Assembly (NCBI GenBank): GCA_963764695.1
Contig: CAVXTW010000003.1
Coordinates: 682,001-746,000, forward strand
Source: DATFRY01 sp963764695
Lineage (GTDB): Bacteria; Myxococcota_A; Polyangia; Haliangiales; Haliangiaceae
Reading direction: 5' to 3'
DNA length: 64,000 bases
Positions 9,260-20,700 of this stretch are shown here, in pieces; the first letter of the stretch is position 1; every line of letters starts with the position of its first letter. The position numbers and the translations under genes are program-made. Under the pieces are notes generated by a model, which was given only the letters and a program-made list of their open reading frames with translations, was not told the DNA's origin and did no database searches.

Positions 9260-10561
9260 ATGGCAACCTCGCAGTGCCTGCTACGCCTGTCTCTCGCCGC
9301 GCTGCCGGTGGCCGCGCCGGCATGCGGTGATCAGCTGTCGCCGTCGGACGATGGCGAGGGCGCGACGGTGAGCGACGCCGGCGCCGGCGAGGATGCGCCC
9401 GGGATGTCGGTGGAGCCGGACCCGTCGCCGGTGGTCGAGCGCTGGGGCCGCCTTGCCAGCCCCGGACTCGACGGCGAGCGCATGGTCGCGACCCTGTTCT
9501 TCGCCGGCGAGGCGCGCGACGGCACCACCCGCTACGAGTTCCCGGCCAGCTCGAACATGTCGCTCTACACGCAGCTGCCGGACGACGACAGCCAGCTGCG
9601 CTGGTCAACCGATCCGGCAAGCCGGCACCTGGTGCTCGACCAGATGGTCGAGACCGGCGTCAACGTCATCTACCTGTCGTACTGGGGGCAGCGCGGCACC
9701 GACACCTGGTCGCGCTACGCCCCGATGCAGAGCTCCACCTTCGCCCACGACGAGGTGCTGAGCGCGATCGGCGACCGCCCGCTGCGGGTGGTTCCGTTCA
9801 TCGAGTCTCACTCCGACTGGACCTTCCGCGGCGAGTTCCCGGGACAGCCGGGCTTTCCGTCGCCCGGCCTGGTCGCGCAGGTGAGCGACCTGGTCGAGCG
9901 CATCATGCTCGAGCCGGCCGATCCGCGATGGCCGGATCTGTGGGCGAAGGTGTACGGCCCCGACGGCCAGCCGCGCCTGGCGGTCGCCGTCATCCACGCG
10001 TCGAGCGACACGGTCATCGACAGCCTGGAGTACGTCGAGGGGCTCGAGGCGGCGGCCGCCGCGGTCGAGGAGGCCACCGGCGTGCAGGTCGGCTTCCTGC
10101 TCGACGCGCTGCCGCCCGGCTCGGCCGCGCCCGGCAACTCGTTTCCCACGCCGGCCAGCAGCGCCGGGCCGATGAGCCGCTCGCTGTCGGTGCTCGGCAT
10201 CAGCTGCTTCATCCCCGAGATCTGGGTCGACTTCGGCAGCGACCCGGGCGACGCAAAGCGTCTGGCCTGGAAGCGCGAGTTCACCGAGGCCTGGGTCGAC
10301 TCCGGCGTGCCGACGCTCGTCAACGTGACCCCCGGCTACGACGCCTCGCTCGTCTTCCCCGGCTCGGTGCGCTTCGGCCACTCGCTGGCCTGGCGCGACG
10401 GGCTGGCCCAGCTCGTCGATGATCTCGGCGGAGACGGGCTCGTCCTCAATTCGTGGAATGGCTACACCGAGGCGATGGTCATGGTCCCGACCACGGTGCA
10501 GGGAGGCACCGTGACGCGTTGGGCCGAGGACCTCGCCGCGAGCGCGAAGCGTAAAGAGTAA
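9260..10561 (+). CDS. Lipoprotein with GH99/DUF5010-like barrel
   Basis: A 433-residue protein whose ATG follows GAGAGG at a good distance. The N-terminus is a lipoprotein signal (AALPVAAPACGDQ) followed by an acidic linker. The body contains TNVIYLSYWGQ-like and PLRVVPFIESHSDW segments, and near the end LNSWNGYTEAMVMVP. This order (early strand-Tyr-Trp-Gly, later NSWNGYTE) recalls TIM-barrel proteins of the GH99 and DUF5010 type that act on or bind alpha-mannan-like glycans. The assignment is by pattern memory only and could be wrong at family level. It sits between two RCC1 lipoprotein genes and probably shares their transcript. Confidence 0.55.
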   Translation: MATSQCLLRLSLAALPVAAPACGDQLSPSDDGEGATVSDAGAGEDAPGMSVEPDPSPVVERWGRLASPGLDGERMVATLFFAGEARDGTTRYEFPASSNMSLYTQLPDDDSQLRWSTDPASRHLVLDQMVETGVNVIYLSYWGQRGTDTWSRYAPMQSSTFAHDEVLSAIGDRPLRVVPFIESHSDWTFRGEFPGQPGFPSPGLVAQVSDLVERIMLEPADPRWPDLWAKVYGPDGQPRLAVAVIHASSDTVIDSLEYVEGLEAAAAAVEEATGVQVGFLLDALPPGSAAPGNSFPTPASSAGPMSRSLSVLGISCFIPEIWVDFGSDPGDAKRLAWKREFTEAWVDSGVPTLVNVTPGYDASLVFPGSVRFGHSLAWRDGLAQLVDDLGGDGLVLNSWNGYTEAMVMVPTTVQGGTVTRWAEDLAASAKRKE

Positions 10562-10598
10562 GCGTGGGGCGGCCCGCCGCCCAGAAAGGCAGTGGAGG

Positions 10599-12007
10599 AT
10601 GTGCACGCGCGGTCCGGGACCAGGTAGAGGTCTTTGCCGTAGGCTCTTGCTCGTCGCGGCGCTGGCCGCCTTCGGCGCGTGCGGCGACGACGATGCGCTG
10701 CCCGCTGACGACGACGACGGCGCCACCGAGCCGGACGCGGCGGGCCAGCCGGACGCGGCGGGCCAGCCGGACGGGTCAACCGGTCCGGACGCGGGCACGC
10801 CCGACGCCAGCGTCGCGACCGTCGGTCGTCTCGGTCAGCATGGGCTTCGGCATCGGCTGCGCGATCGCTGTCGACAGGCACGGTGCGCTGCTGGGGCGCC
10901 AACGAGCAGGGCCAGATCGGCAACGGAGCGGTCGGACGCCCGAACGACCAGCGTGACGCCGACCGACGTGGTCGGTCTGGACGACGCGCTGACGCGTCGA
11001 GTGCGGCACGGCGACCTGCTGCGCGCGCACCTCGGCCGGCGGCGTCCAGTGCTGGGGCTGGAACGACCAGGGCGTGCTGGGCGCCAACGCCGGCCCCCCG
11101 CCGACGCTGGTGCAATCGGCCCACGCCCGGACCGGTCATGCAGCTGCCGCGCGAGGGCGGCGACGCCATCGAGATGGAGCGATGTGTCGCAGTTCGCCCT
11201 CGGATCCGCGCACGCCTGCGCCATCCAGGGCGGCGAGGTCCTGTGCTGGGGCTGGAACCTGGCCGGCCAGGGCGGCCTCGCCGCCGCCGGACTTCTCGCC
11301 GGTCGCGCGCCTGAACGGCATCACCGGCGTCGTGTCGCTGGCGCCGGCGCGCTAACTTCGCACGGCGAACACAGCTGCGCGATCACCGGCGAGGGCGGCG
11401 CTGCTGTGCTGGGGCTTCAAACGGCAGCGGACAGCTGGGCGACGGCACCACGGACAGCCGGCCCACGCGCGGCGCCGGTCGCCGGGCATCGTCGACGTCA
11501 CGGCGGTCGCGGCCGGCGGCTTCCACACCTGCGCCATCGCGCCGCGACGCCGACGATCCGAAGGCAGCGCCCGGCGTGTTCTGCTGGGGCGACAACGGCT
11601 TCGGCCAGGCGGTGCCGGGCGGCGCCAACCCGCAGCTCACGCCGGTCCGCGTCGCCGGGCTGGACGGCGCCGTCGCCATCGCCGCCGGCCAGTCGCACAC
11701 CTGCGCCGCGCTCGACAGCGGCGCGGTGCGCTGCTGGGGCGCGAACAACTTCGGCCAGCTGGGCGGCGGGACGGTCAGCGAGCCGCCGGCGACCGCAGCG
11801 GTCGACGTCGTCGGTCCCACCGGCGAGGGCGCGCTGACCGGCGTCGTGCAGCTCACCGCCGGCGTCGTCAACACCTGCGCCCTCACCGCGGCGAGCGAGG
11901 TCTACTGCTGGGGCGAGACCGTGCGCGGCCAGCTGGGTCAGGGCGACGCGAAGCTGCCGCCGATCGTCCCGACGCCTGTCGAGGTCCCTGTGCTGCCGCC
12001 CATCTGA
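10599..12007 (+). pseudogene. Second RCC1-repeat lipoprotein, heavily frameshifted
   Basis: The gene starts with a good lipoprotein signal (LLLVAALAAFGACGDDD) and an Asp/Pro/Ala linker, then moves through all three frames. Recognisable RCC1 pieces are SVSMGFGIGCAIAVD, VRCWGANEQGQIGNG, VTPTDVVGLDDAL, VQCWGWNDQGVLGANAG, FALGSAHACAIQGGEVLCWG, LNGITGVVSL, SHGEHSCAITG and, from about 11576 to the stop at 12007, an intact stretch of three blades. Each change I could place between 10810 and 11580 is explained by one extra base, about ten in all. The conserved motifs are undamaged, so sequencing insertions are as likely as true decay. Repaired, it would be a surface propeller of about 465 residues like the one at 7721-9244. 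Confidence 0.7.
10731..10766. repeat. 18-bp perfect tandem repeat
   Basis: CCGGACGCGGCGGGCCAG occurs twice in a row and encodes PDAAGQ twice in the linker after the lipobox of the RCC1 protein. A partial third copy (CCGGACGGG) follows. Confidence 0.75.
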
Positions 12008-12033
12008 TCGCTCGACTCGCGAGCCGATCGATT

Positions 12034-12067
12034 CGCCGGGCTGATCACTTGATCGGTCAGCCCGGCG
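12034..12067. terminator. Hairpin after the RCC1 gene
   Basis: CGCCGGGCTGA at 12034-12044 pairs perfectly with TCAGCCCGGCG at 12057-12067 around a 12-base loop, 27 bases after the stop at 12007. The 11-bp GC-rich stem fits an intrinsic terminator, but there is no T-run behind it, so efficiency is uncertain. Confidence 0.5.
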
Positions 12068-12894
12068 CGCTCACTTAGTCCGGCAGCGACCGCGCCCCTC
12101 CCATGGGGAAGTTGGGATGGCTTGGCGTCACCATTCCGCGGCCTGTGGTGGCCGCCGCGCGGCCCACGACCTACCAAGCCCGGATCAAGGAGGATCTGCA
12201 CGCGCGGAATGCCCGGCGATGAGCTCGGGTAACACCAGTCCACCTGGCGATGCTCGGCCCGACGCCGGCACGAGTCGCGAACGCCGGCCCACTCGCGCCT
12301 CATCCCACCGCTCAGCCGTGGCGCCGAGCCCAGGGTCACGGCCTCTTGCCGCCGGCTTCAACGACGTCGACTGGCGGGTTTCGCTTGACCACGTCGGCGA
12401 CGGCCACCGGATCGATGAGTCGCGTGCGCGCGCCGCGCCGCGGCACCGTGTCGTCTGCCGCATCGTAATGTCGTGACGGGCAGCACAGAGGCCCTGAGCC
12501 GCGTGAGCATGAACACCTTGGCCAATGCGCTTGTTGCAAAGTGCAGCAGCTGTGGTCCTTCGCCCAATTCGCACAAAGTGCAATAGGCCGGGAAACAGCT
12601 GCGATGGGGGGCCGACATAGGCCGTCATGCCCCGTCGGACAGTCGCCGCATCATCACGTTCTCCCCAATCCGCCCTGGGGCGTGCTCGGGCGAGTCGGAC
12701 GGATGCAATCGATGGCCGGCCACGCTCGGCCACAGCTCGCCGCAGAGTAGCCGGACCAGACAAGCGTCGGCGCAAGCCGCGCAATCCCCGCCGCATGTTG
12801 GCGGAGCTCATCCGGCTGCATTATCAGCCCCGGGCCTCGCGATCGGGCAATCGATGATCGAAGTCCGCCAGGTCTTCGGCTGCAGGACTGGCGA
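12068..12894. other. Gene-free stretch, possibly decayed DNA
   Basis: No open frame here has a convincing start, ribosome site or recognisable motif. The longest (minus strand 12185-12811) is Arg-rich and looks like a composition shadow. GC falls from about 12400 onwards. The nine-mer CAAAGTGCA occurs twice as a direct repeat (12537-12545 and 12574-12582). I see no RNA gene, CRISPR or insertion-sequence ends. Confidence 0.5.
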
Positions 12895-13158
12895 ATGGTC
12901 GAAAAGCTGTCCGTAGGTCGCACGAGCTACGTGCTTCTTCGTCGCGTCCAGCATCCGACGAGCGGATTCGCCTCGCTCACCGCCCGTGAGCGAGATGCCG
13001 CTCGCCTCGCATCCACCGGCGCGTCCATCAAGGAAGTTGGTCACCAGATGGGCATCAGCGACTCGACCGTCCGGGTCCTTCTCTTGCGTGCCTCTCGAAA
13101 GCTAGGCGCAGTGGATCGAGCTGACCTGATCCGCAAACTGCGCACTCGCGGAACGTGA
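12895..13158 (+). CDS. Small LuxR-type HTH protein or remnant
   Basis: An 87-residue protein, almost entirely a LuxR/GerE-type DNA-binding domain: LTARERDAARLASTGASIKE, then VGHQMGISDSTVRVLLLRAS and a typical RKLGAVDRADLIRKL end. No receiver or ligand-binding domain precedes it in frame, and no good ribosome site lies before the ATG. It may be a stand-alone regulator or the surviving C-terminus of a larger gene whose front lies in the degraded DNA to the left. The start is therefore uncertain. No target is evident nearby. Confidence 0.55.
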   Translation: MVEKLSVGRTSYVLLRRVQHPTSGFASLTARERDAARLASTGASIKEVGHQMGISDSTVRVLLLRASRKLGAVDRADLIRKLRTRGT

Positions 13159-13339
13159 AGTAGAAGCAGGGACTGCCCGTCCGGCTTGACAGGCACCGCG
13201 TACTCATCCTTCCGCTGCGACTCCCCGACTCGCTAATTCGAAAATTCGTTTACGCAGCCTCCATAAATGAAAATTTGCTTTGCCGAGACCATGGAATGAG
13301 GAAGATGGCCGACACGCAACCTGACATCGCAACGGGGAG

Positions 13340-13778
13340 ATGCCGGTGAAGGAGCGGGGACGAATCAAGGATACTTGTCTGGGGGCAGGGCTCATCGCGG
13401 CAGATCGCCGCGGCAGCGCTCGGGAGCTGCAAGCAGGATCCTCAGCCGAAGGCGCAGCCGGGCTCCGAGTCGCCTCCCGCCAAGACCGACCACGTGTCAC
13501 GCCGGGCGAGAGCCGCCCGGATCACCGCGCCACCCGACATCGACGAGCCGGTGGGTGTGGCCTCGTGTGACGAGTGGGCGAACAGGTACATCGCCTGCAT
13601 CGACAGCAAAGCCCCGCAATCTGCGCGTGCGCAGATGAAGCAGGCGATCGCCCAGACCAAACGCACGTGGAGAAGGACGGCCCAGACAATCGACGGTCAG
13701 AGGGCATTGGCCGGTGCGTGCTCGCGGATGGTCGAGTCAACTCGACAGGCAATCGCATTTCTCGGCTGCGCGTGGTGA
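13340..13778 (+). CDS. Small Cys-containing lipoprotein, frameshifted in signal peptide
   Basis: The start at 13340 (ATG, with GGGGAG just upstream) gives a basic n-region and the beginning of a hydrophobic core. Removing one A at 13402 joins it to the second frame and yields a complete lipoprotein signal reading LIAAIAAAALGSCKQDPQ. The mature part has the pattern C-DEWANRYIACIDSKAP...AGACSRM...FLGCAW, a four-Cys helical domain often found as small lipoproteins in myxobacteria: Cys, about ten residues, Cys, a long Gln/Lys-rich helix, Cys, and a final Cys near the end. Function is unknown. As read, the gene is split into a leader and a body starting at 13494. Confidence 0.55.
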
Positions 13779-13833
13779 TCCAGTGACATTCGCTCAAGGG
13801 TTGAATCGCAGTGCTCCCCCCGGAGGTTCTCTC

Positions 13834-16800
13834 ATGAAGAGTTCGAGAATGCCTGTTGTGCTCATTGTGAGCGTTCTGGCCGCGTGCAGCGAGACGGCTG
13901 GCGAAGACGACGATCCAGGGCAGAGCACGAACGAATTGACTACGCCCAACTTGGATCTCGCCCACCTGTGAGGTGCAAAGCGACCAGCCGCCAGGTCTGG
14001 AGACGTCGAATCCCAACCTCTGTGGGGGGCCGTGGCACTACAGGCGGGCCCCGAATGGAGACACGGTCTTCACGAGCCCTGGCATCCAGAAGCCGACAGA
14101 CGTCTACGATCCGCCAGGATCTACGCCACCGACACCTCCGCGGTGCATCACCTGTGATGATGTCAGGCTCGCGAGCGATCCCAACGCGAAGTACAGTTGT
14201 CTGGAGTCCAGTTACAACACCTACTTCACAATCGCGGACCGTCGCCACGCGGCTAGCGCCCGACTCAAGCTGCTGCTGGCCGCAGCAGGAGATAGCCTGG
14301 CCGATGCGCAGCGCAATACCATCCTCCGTGATCACTATGGGTGGCACTTCGGCACCTACGACGGGGAACCAGCTTGCGAGAGCGAACCCCTGCCCATCAG
14401 TGACGCGTGTCTCCATCCAGATCCGTACCCCCCGACCTCTCTTACGTGGATCGGCCGCCTTGTGGCGTGCCGCAGCCTAGGAGCGGACCACGCGACGCCA
14501 GCCGCAGCCGCGGCCACGTTCGATGACTGTCTCGCCATCGCCGATTTTGTCGACACCATCCCTGACGACCCGGATCCGACATGTCGCAATGAGTGGGCCG
14601 ACGCATTCGCCGACATCGTCTCGTCCGTAGCTGGGCGGTCTATCGACACGGCCCCTGACGATGCGTCTCTCGTCGAATCGCTGCGGCGGGCCGACGCGAT
14701 CTACGCCGCCCTCGAGCTCCTCTCCAGAGGGGACATGGAATGGCTGCGCAGCCGGACAGGCCCGATTCTGAAGCACCTGCTGGACGCCACCTACGCGGCT
14801 CGCTACCCGTATCCACCCGCTCCCTTCGGCACGAACGATGCCGACGCAGCGCGAGACTTCACCCTGCTCGCCGCGGATGAGGGCCGCGTTGCGGACATCG
14901 GCATCATACGCGCAGCCTTCACTGCCCAGCCGGCGCTCGAGTCCTCACCCCTGCTCGTCGGCCTCCTCGCCGATGCTCTGCGCGCGACCGCACAGCACGC
15001 TGACTTCCTGACCGAGGTCCACGATGTCGCGTGCCGATATCGCGGCTGCAACTCGGCCGACAGCTCGCCAGTGGTCGATTTCTGGCGCATCATCGCCGCG
15101 CTGCCCAGTGCACCTGACCTCGACCTGGCCATCGAGGCTGCCGGCGCACTCGAGGCCGACTCGCCGGAGCTCATCGAGGCGTTCGAGGCCATCGCCGCGA
15201 ATCACGCGCGACTGGCTGCCGTGCTGCCATTCCCCGGCGACGGCGAAACGCCGCCCGAAGAGCTTCCGCCTGGAAGCGCGGAGCTCCTCGAGCTCATCGC
15301 CAAGGCGAACCGCTACGTCGAGAGCTTCGGGCAGACCGGGATCCTGGTCAACGGTGGCGAGTATCCCCTTCTCGAGAGCCTGCCGCACCTCGAGGGCGAC
15401 GCGCGCGACCTGCTCAATGAACGAATCGGGGCGCTGCGCAATGAGCTCGATGATCTGGACAGTAACCGCATTGCCCTCGTGAACGCGCTGCTCGAGCGGA
15501 TCCAGAACGGCCAGGAAATTGACGGCCTGGAGTCGCAGCTCGAAATTCTTCGCCAGCGCAATGACGACATCGCGCGCCGCCGCGATGGGCTGATCGCGCG
15601 GGGGCGTGACCAGCGCGAGTCGTTCGCCGGGGTTGTGAGCGGCTTCGAGGCGATGCGTGCGGCAGGGACGCTGTCCGACCAGGAGGCGATCGACGTCGTC
15701 GCCTTTGAAGCGCTCAGGTTGTCCGGCCGGGACGCGCGATTCGACGGCCAGCACGATGGCACCAATGACGGGCTGCTGGACATCGCTGCTGCACCGGAAG
15801 GCGGGCCACCATGGAAAGCCGAGCTGCGGCCAGGGGAGCAGCTCCGCTTCAACATCGCCAACAACTGGTCACCGACGTGCGCGCTCCACGACGCCTCCGT
15901 CTTGATCAGGAACAATGGAACGCCATGGATCATCCCGGAAACCGATCGTCTGAACGCGACCACGGGCCCGGAGGGTTTCACCGTGACGTTTGGCGATCAG
16001 AAGCTCGTGGCCAGGTCGGCGCGACAGCCCTTGGAGACTGACCCGGCGATCCTGTGCCCTCGAATTCCCGAGCCGCAGGACCCTATCACCAGGCTCGACG
16101 AGCATGCCTTTCTCTACAAGGAGTGCGTCGAGTGGACGCAACAGACCGACTTCGATACGAGCTGGGTCGAGGCGGTGAGCGCGCAATTCGAGACAGGAGT
16201 ACACCTGGCGACCACGCCCTTCCGGGATGCGCCCGCCGGCAGCCTGCTCGCGGTGCTGACGCCACACGATACCCCCGACACTATCGTCAACGTTCAGGTG
16301 GTGCACCGTGACTCCGTGATCGTCGCGCCGAGACCACCGGACGCGGCTCTCTTCTCGAGCTACGACGTCTATCTGGTCGTCAACGATCGCCGATCTACGA
16401 CGTGCCAGCCCCCTCCGGACGCGCTCGCAATCAACATGAACAAGATCGTGCCATTTGGGGTCGCGGCACAGGCTTTGGGCGAAGGCATGGCCACCGCCCT
16501 ACGGGTGATGGAAGCGCAGGCTCCGCAGGTCATTGCACAGGGCGTTTTCCCTGCATCCGACCAGACGGCGATGAAGAGCATGGCGTGGGCGACCCTGCAG
16601 ACCGAGGCCGGCATGGACCTCAACGCAGTGCCGGCCATCCGCGATCTCTTCACCGCCTGGGTCAACATGCAAGTCGCCAGCATTGACCGTCGGGTGCAGG
16701 TCGCCGACATCGACCGCAACCTCGCCGAGATGGCGCTCCAGGCCCAGGCGATCGAGCAGGATCTCGGAGCGGTCCACAACCAGGCCCGTCTCCTCACCCT

Positions 16801-17710
16801 GGTTCCGAGATGGACGCTGCACAACCTCGATCAGAATGCGCTCAAGGCCGACCTGCGCGGCATCTTTCTCAGCCTCGACGCCGACATACCGCCGTTGTTT
16901 GCGCTGCGGCATCCGGTCTCGCTCGAGAGCTTCCGTGGGACGCAAGAGTACGCGGACGAGATGGTCGCGCTCATGGACACGGGTTTCGGAGACAGCGTGC
17001 AGGTCGCGGCGGATCGTCTCGCCGACTTCGCCGAGCATGTGAGTCAGACGGTCCTCTCGGCGTCGAACTCCAACCCGGTCACGAGCGAGCGCATCATCCT
17101 GGCCTACCCGACGCCAGAGCAATGCGCCGTCGGCTGCACATCGAGTCCGCTGGGACGCACGGAGTTCGGTGGGCTCCGCGTCCCCAGCCAGGAGGCGATC
17201 ATGGCGGTGTGGCAGTCGCTGCGCGCGACGCGGACCGCGACACTGAGCATCGGCGCCCCGGACGCATACGAATCAGTCGGCGAGGCGTCGCGGTTGAGCT
17301 GCGGTGACCACGGGCCGGTGATCCGACGGATGCTCCTCGTCGGCGACCTCTCGGGATTGACCAATCCCCAGTGGGGAGCGCTCGGCTATGCGTCCGACGC
17401 GTTCGCCGCAGTCGAGAACGCCTACCCGACAGAGGTTGGCACCATCGTGTATCGCCTCCCTCCATTCGCTGAGGACATCGACCTCCCGCTGGCCAGCATC
17501 ATCGACCTCGATCAGCTGACCGGTGACGCGTATCCCTATCTCGCGGAAGTCGGCGCGGGGATGTCACCGGTCAACGACTTCTCTATCGAGCTCATATCGC
17601 TGACGAACACCGAGTTCAATCGGATCGAGGCCTTGTATCTCGTCATGGACGTCGAGAAGCAGACAACTGCCCCCGACGTCTATATCCCTGGCGTCTGCGA
17701 GTTGCCGTAG
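13834..17710 (+). CDS. Very large lipoprotein with coiled coil, beside RHS gene
   Basis: The ATG at 13834 follows GGAGG and begins a lipoprotein signal (VLIVSVLAACSETAG). The frame stops at 13971. Dropping one T at 13951-13952 joins it to the 1245-residue frame that runs to 17710, giving about 1290 residues. Early on there are several Cys (CITCDD, CRSLG, CRNEW). The middle is alpha-helical, with a coiled coil rich in Leu, Asn and Asp (about 15400-15600, for example DLLNERIGALRNELDDLDSN). Late parts are mixed helix and sheet. I do not recognise a family. It is 17 bases upstream of the RHS gene and probably in the same operon, so it may help export, anchor or assemble the RHS protein; this is inference. 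Confidence 0.65.
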
Positions 17711-17727
17711 TTGACGGAGAGAGCCAG

Positions 17728-20700
17728 ATGCGCACACTCGTCATCGCCGCGCTGATCGGCCTTTCCGCGGGCGCCGCCAGGGGCCAGCCGTTCGACGACA
17801 CGCTCGTGCAGGCCCCGACGCTGGGGCAGCCGCAGCGGGGCTCGATCGCAGGCACACTGTCGAAAACCTCGCTCGGTCCGTCGGACCTGCTGACGAGGCT
17901 CGTTCGTCCTCGGACTATCGGTCGAAGTACCCGAGGAACGTGGGCCGCTCCTCGCCGCGATCTTTCCCTCGTACTCGACAGAGGCGGGGCTGAGTGAGTG
18001 GGGCATGGGATGGAGCGCGGACCTGGCGATTCGCCGCCACCGCGATGCCGGCGACCTCGACTACCAGAGCGATGGTTACACGAGCCCGTGGGGCCGCCTG
18101 GAACAGGGCGACGATGGGTTTCAGTATCCGCGTGGCCTGCGTGCGGTGGTGAAGGCAACACTCGCCACGTCTGGCTGGGACGTGCATTCGCCCGACGGGA
18201 CGGTGTACCGGTTCCGGCATCAGGTGAACACGCCGCGCGGAACGTATGCATGGATGCTGAGCGAGGCGGTGACGGTACTGGGCGATCGCACGACGATCAC
18301 GTGGGCGACGAACCCGACAGGGCAACCCTTCGTCGAGCGCGTGCGATGGGGCGGCCGGGGCGACGGCGACCAGTACGAAGCCGAGATCGTCTACGAGATG
18401 CTGGCCGCACCGCGCGAGAGCTACGCCTCGGGCACTCGGATGGAGCTGGACCGCCGCGTGTCGGAGGTCATCATCCGAGCGCGGACAGGCGGGCAGTACG
18501 CCGAGCGCTGGCGCTACGTGCTGGGCCATACCGCCAGCCCGCTCGGACCGGCCTTCTACCTGACGAGCGTGGAGAGGCGATACGCGTCGGGACAGTCAGA
18601 GCCGGCGACGCGCTACGAGTACGACATGGGAGTGGAGCACCTGGCCGTGGCGCCGCTCGTGTCGGTGGATGGTCTGGCGCCACTGCTGGCCGAGCGAGGC
18701 GGCCGGGTGCTCAACCCCGACCGAGGCGCCATCCATGATCTGGAGGACAACGGCCTGCTCGATTTCGAGGATGGATTCGACCAGATGGCGTGGCGGCAGA
18801 CCGCGCCGGGGCAGTTTGTCAGCGAGGAGCTCCCGCCGCCGACGGGGGAGGAGCACCCGCTGTGTCGTTCCGAGCCTTCCTCCCTGAACATCCCGCGACG
18901 GCTCGTCCGCATGCATCCCGCGGCCGCCGAACCGCAGGTGGTTGGCACGGAGTATTCGTTCGGGTTGAACCTGACGAATGTCGTCGTATGCGACCGGACC
19001 GGAGCGGTGCTGTTCAACCTGCCGGTCCTCGACGACTGGAGGCTGGGTCCGCGGACGCGCTTGACCGACGTGAACGGAGACTTCCGTCCCGACCTCGTGC
19101 GCGTGGCGAGCGACCGGATGGAGGTCTTGCCCAATGCCAGCGGGGGAACCGGGGCAATCGCATTTGGCGGGATGCGCACGAGCGTGCTCACGCCGGCGGT
19201 GAACAGCGACGCCGTGTGGCTGCTCGATGCCAACGGCGACGGCAAGTCGGACCTCGTCAAGCGGATCTCGCAGGGGCTGGTCGTGTGGCCGGGCAAGGGC
19301 CAAGGGGATCTGGACTCGGAGGGTCAGCTGATCCAGTTCGAGCAGAACGGCGAGGTGCTGACCGGCCTCGACGACCTCCACTTCTCGTTTGGCGACTACA
19401 ACAAGGACGGGCTCATCGATGCGGTGCTGAGCGCATCGCAGCAGCCGCACGTGTTCATCAATCGGGGCGATCGGCTCGTCTATCATCCCGTCCCGATCCT
19501 GGCCACCGTGCCGCCTGACATCGACGGCCTCATCGTGGCGGACCTGACCGGCAGCGGTGAGGAAGAGCTCGTGTTCACGACGCTTGATGCGGCGTTCGCC
19601 GTCCGGTTGACCTCGCCGAGTACGGGACTCATGCGCCAGGCGGATGACGGCAAGGGCACACGGCTGACCTTCGCCTACCGGCGCGCTGAGCCGGCCAGTG
19701 GTATCGCCCGCCGCCACGCGGTCCTCGATCAGATGACCGTGGATACGGCGGGCTACGATCCAGTGACCTCCGCCTACGACTACGACCTCCCCATCGTCCA
19801 CAGCCTGGGGCGCTACCTCGTCGGCTTCGGCGAAGTCACACACATTTCGCCGCAGACCACCGCGGTCGCGACGTTCGCGAATGACGACGACATCGCCGGG
19901 CTGTTGCTGACGAGCGAGATGTTCGACGAGCGCACGCCGGATCTGGCGAAGATCCAGCGTCACACGTACGAGGAGGCCGACTTCAAGGGCATCCGCTGGC
20001 GCCGGTCCACTTCCAGCGACGCAGGATGGCGTGACGCCAGTGGACAGGAGCTGGTGACAACGACCACGGTGCTCGAGTACCAGCGCGAAACCTGCGCGAC
20101 CCGAGTCGAGCACGCGTTGCCGGATGCCACGTTGCGCCGGGCGCTGGAGCTGGCGACCGTCGCGGAGCTCGACGACGAGCTCCACTGCCTGCCGGCGACC
20201 CAGCACCTCGTCGGAACGCACGACGACTCGACGCGCGACTTCGACTACGCCGTCACGCTCGCGCGCAACGATCGCGGCCAGGTGACGCGTGTCCAGCAGG
20301 ACGGCGGAGATGCGTCGCTCGTCCTGCAAGACATCGTCTACGACCCGGCGACCCACCGTGTCACCTCGATCTCGGCACCCGGACAGGGCACCCAAACCTT
20401 TGCCCATGACGCGACGACGGGACAGCTGGACCAGACCACCGCTGCCGATGGAGTCGTCGTGGACGTGCAGAACCGCGACCCGCGCACCGACGCGGTGCTC
20501 GAGCTTCTCGGCGATCACGGGCCCGGCGGGGCGCTCACGTCGTCGTTCCGGTACGACGGAATGGAGCGGTTGGCGTCCCGCTGGGCCGATTTCGGAGGCT
20601 CGAGCGCAGGGCAGCCACTGGAGACCATTGCATATCGGTTTCCGACCGGCGATCTCCCGGGCCTCATCCAGCAATCCAGCCTGGTCGACGCCGCAAGCCC

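Noticed and set aside
12185..12811. Minus-strand open frame of 208 codons in the gene-free region
   Set aside because: Arg-rich, no ribosome site, no motif; treated as non-coding.
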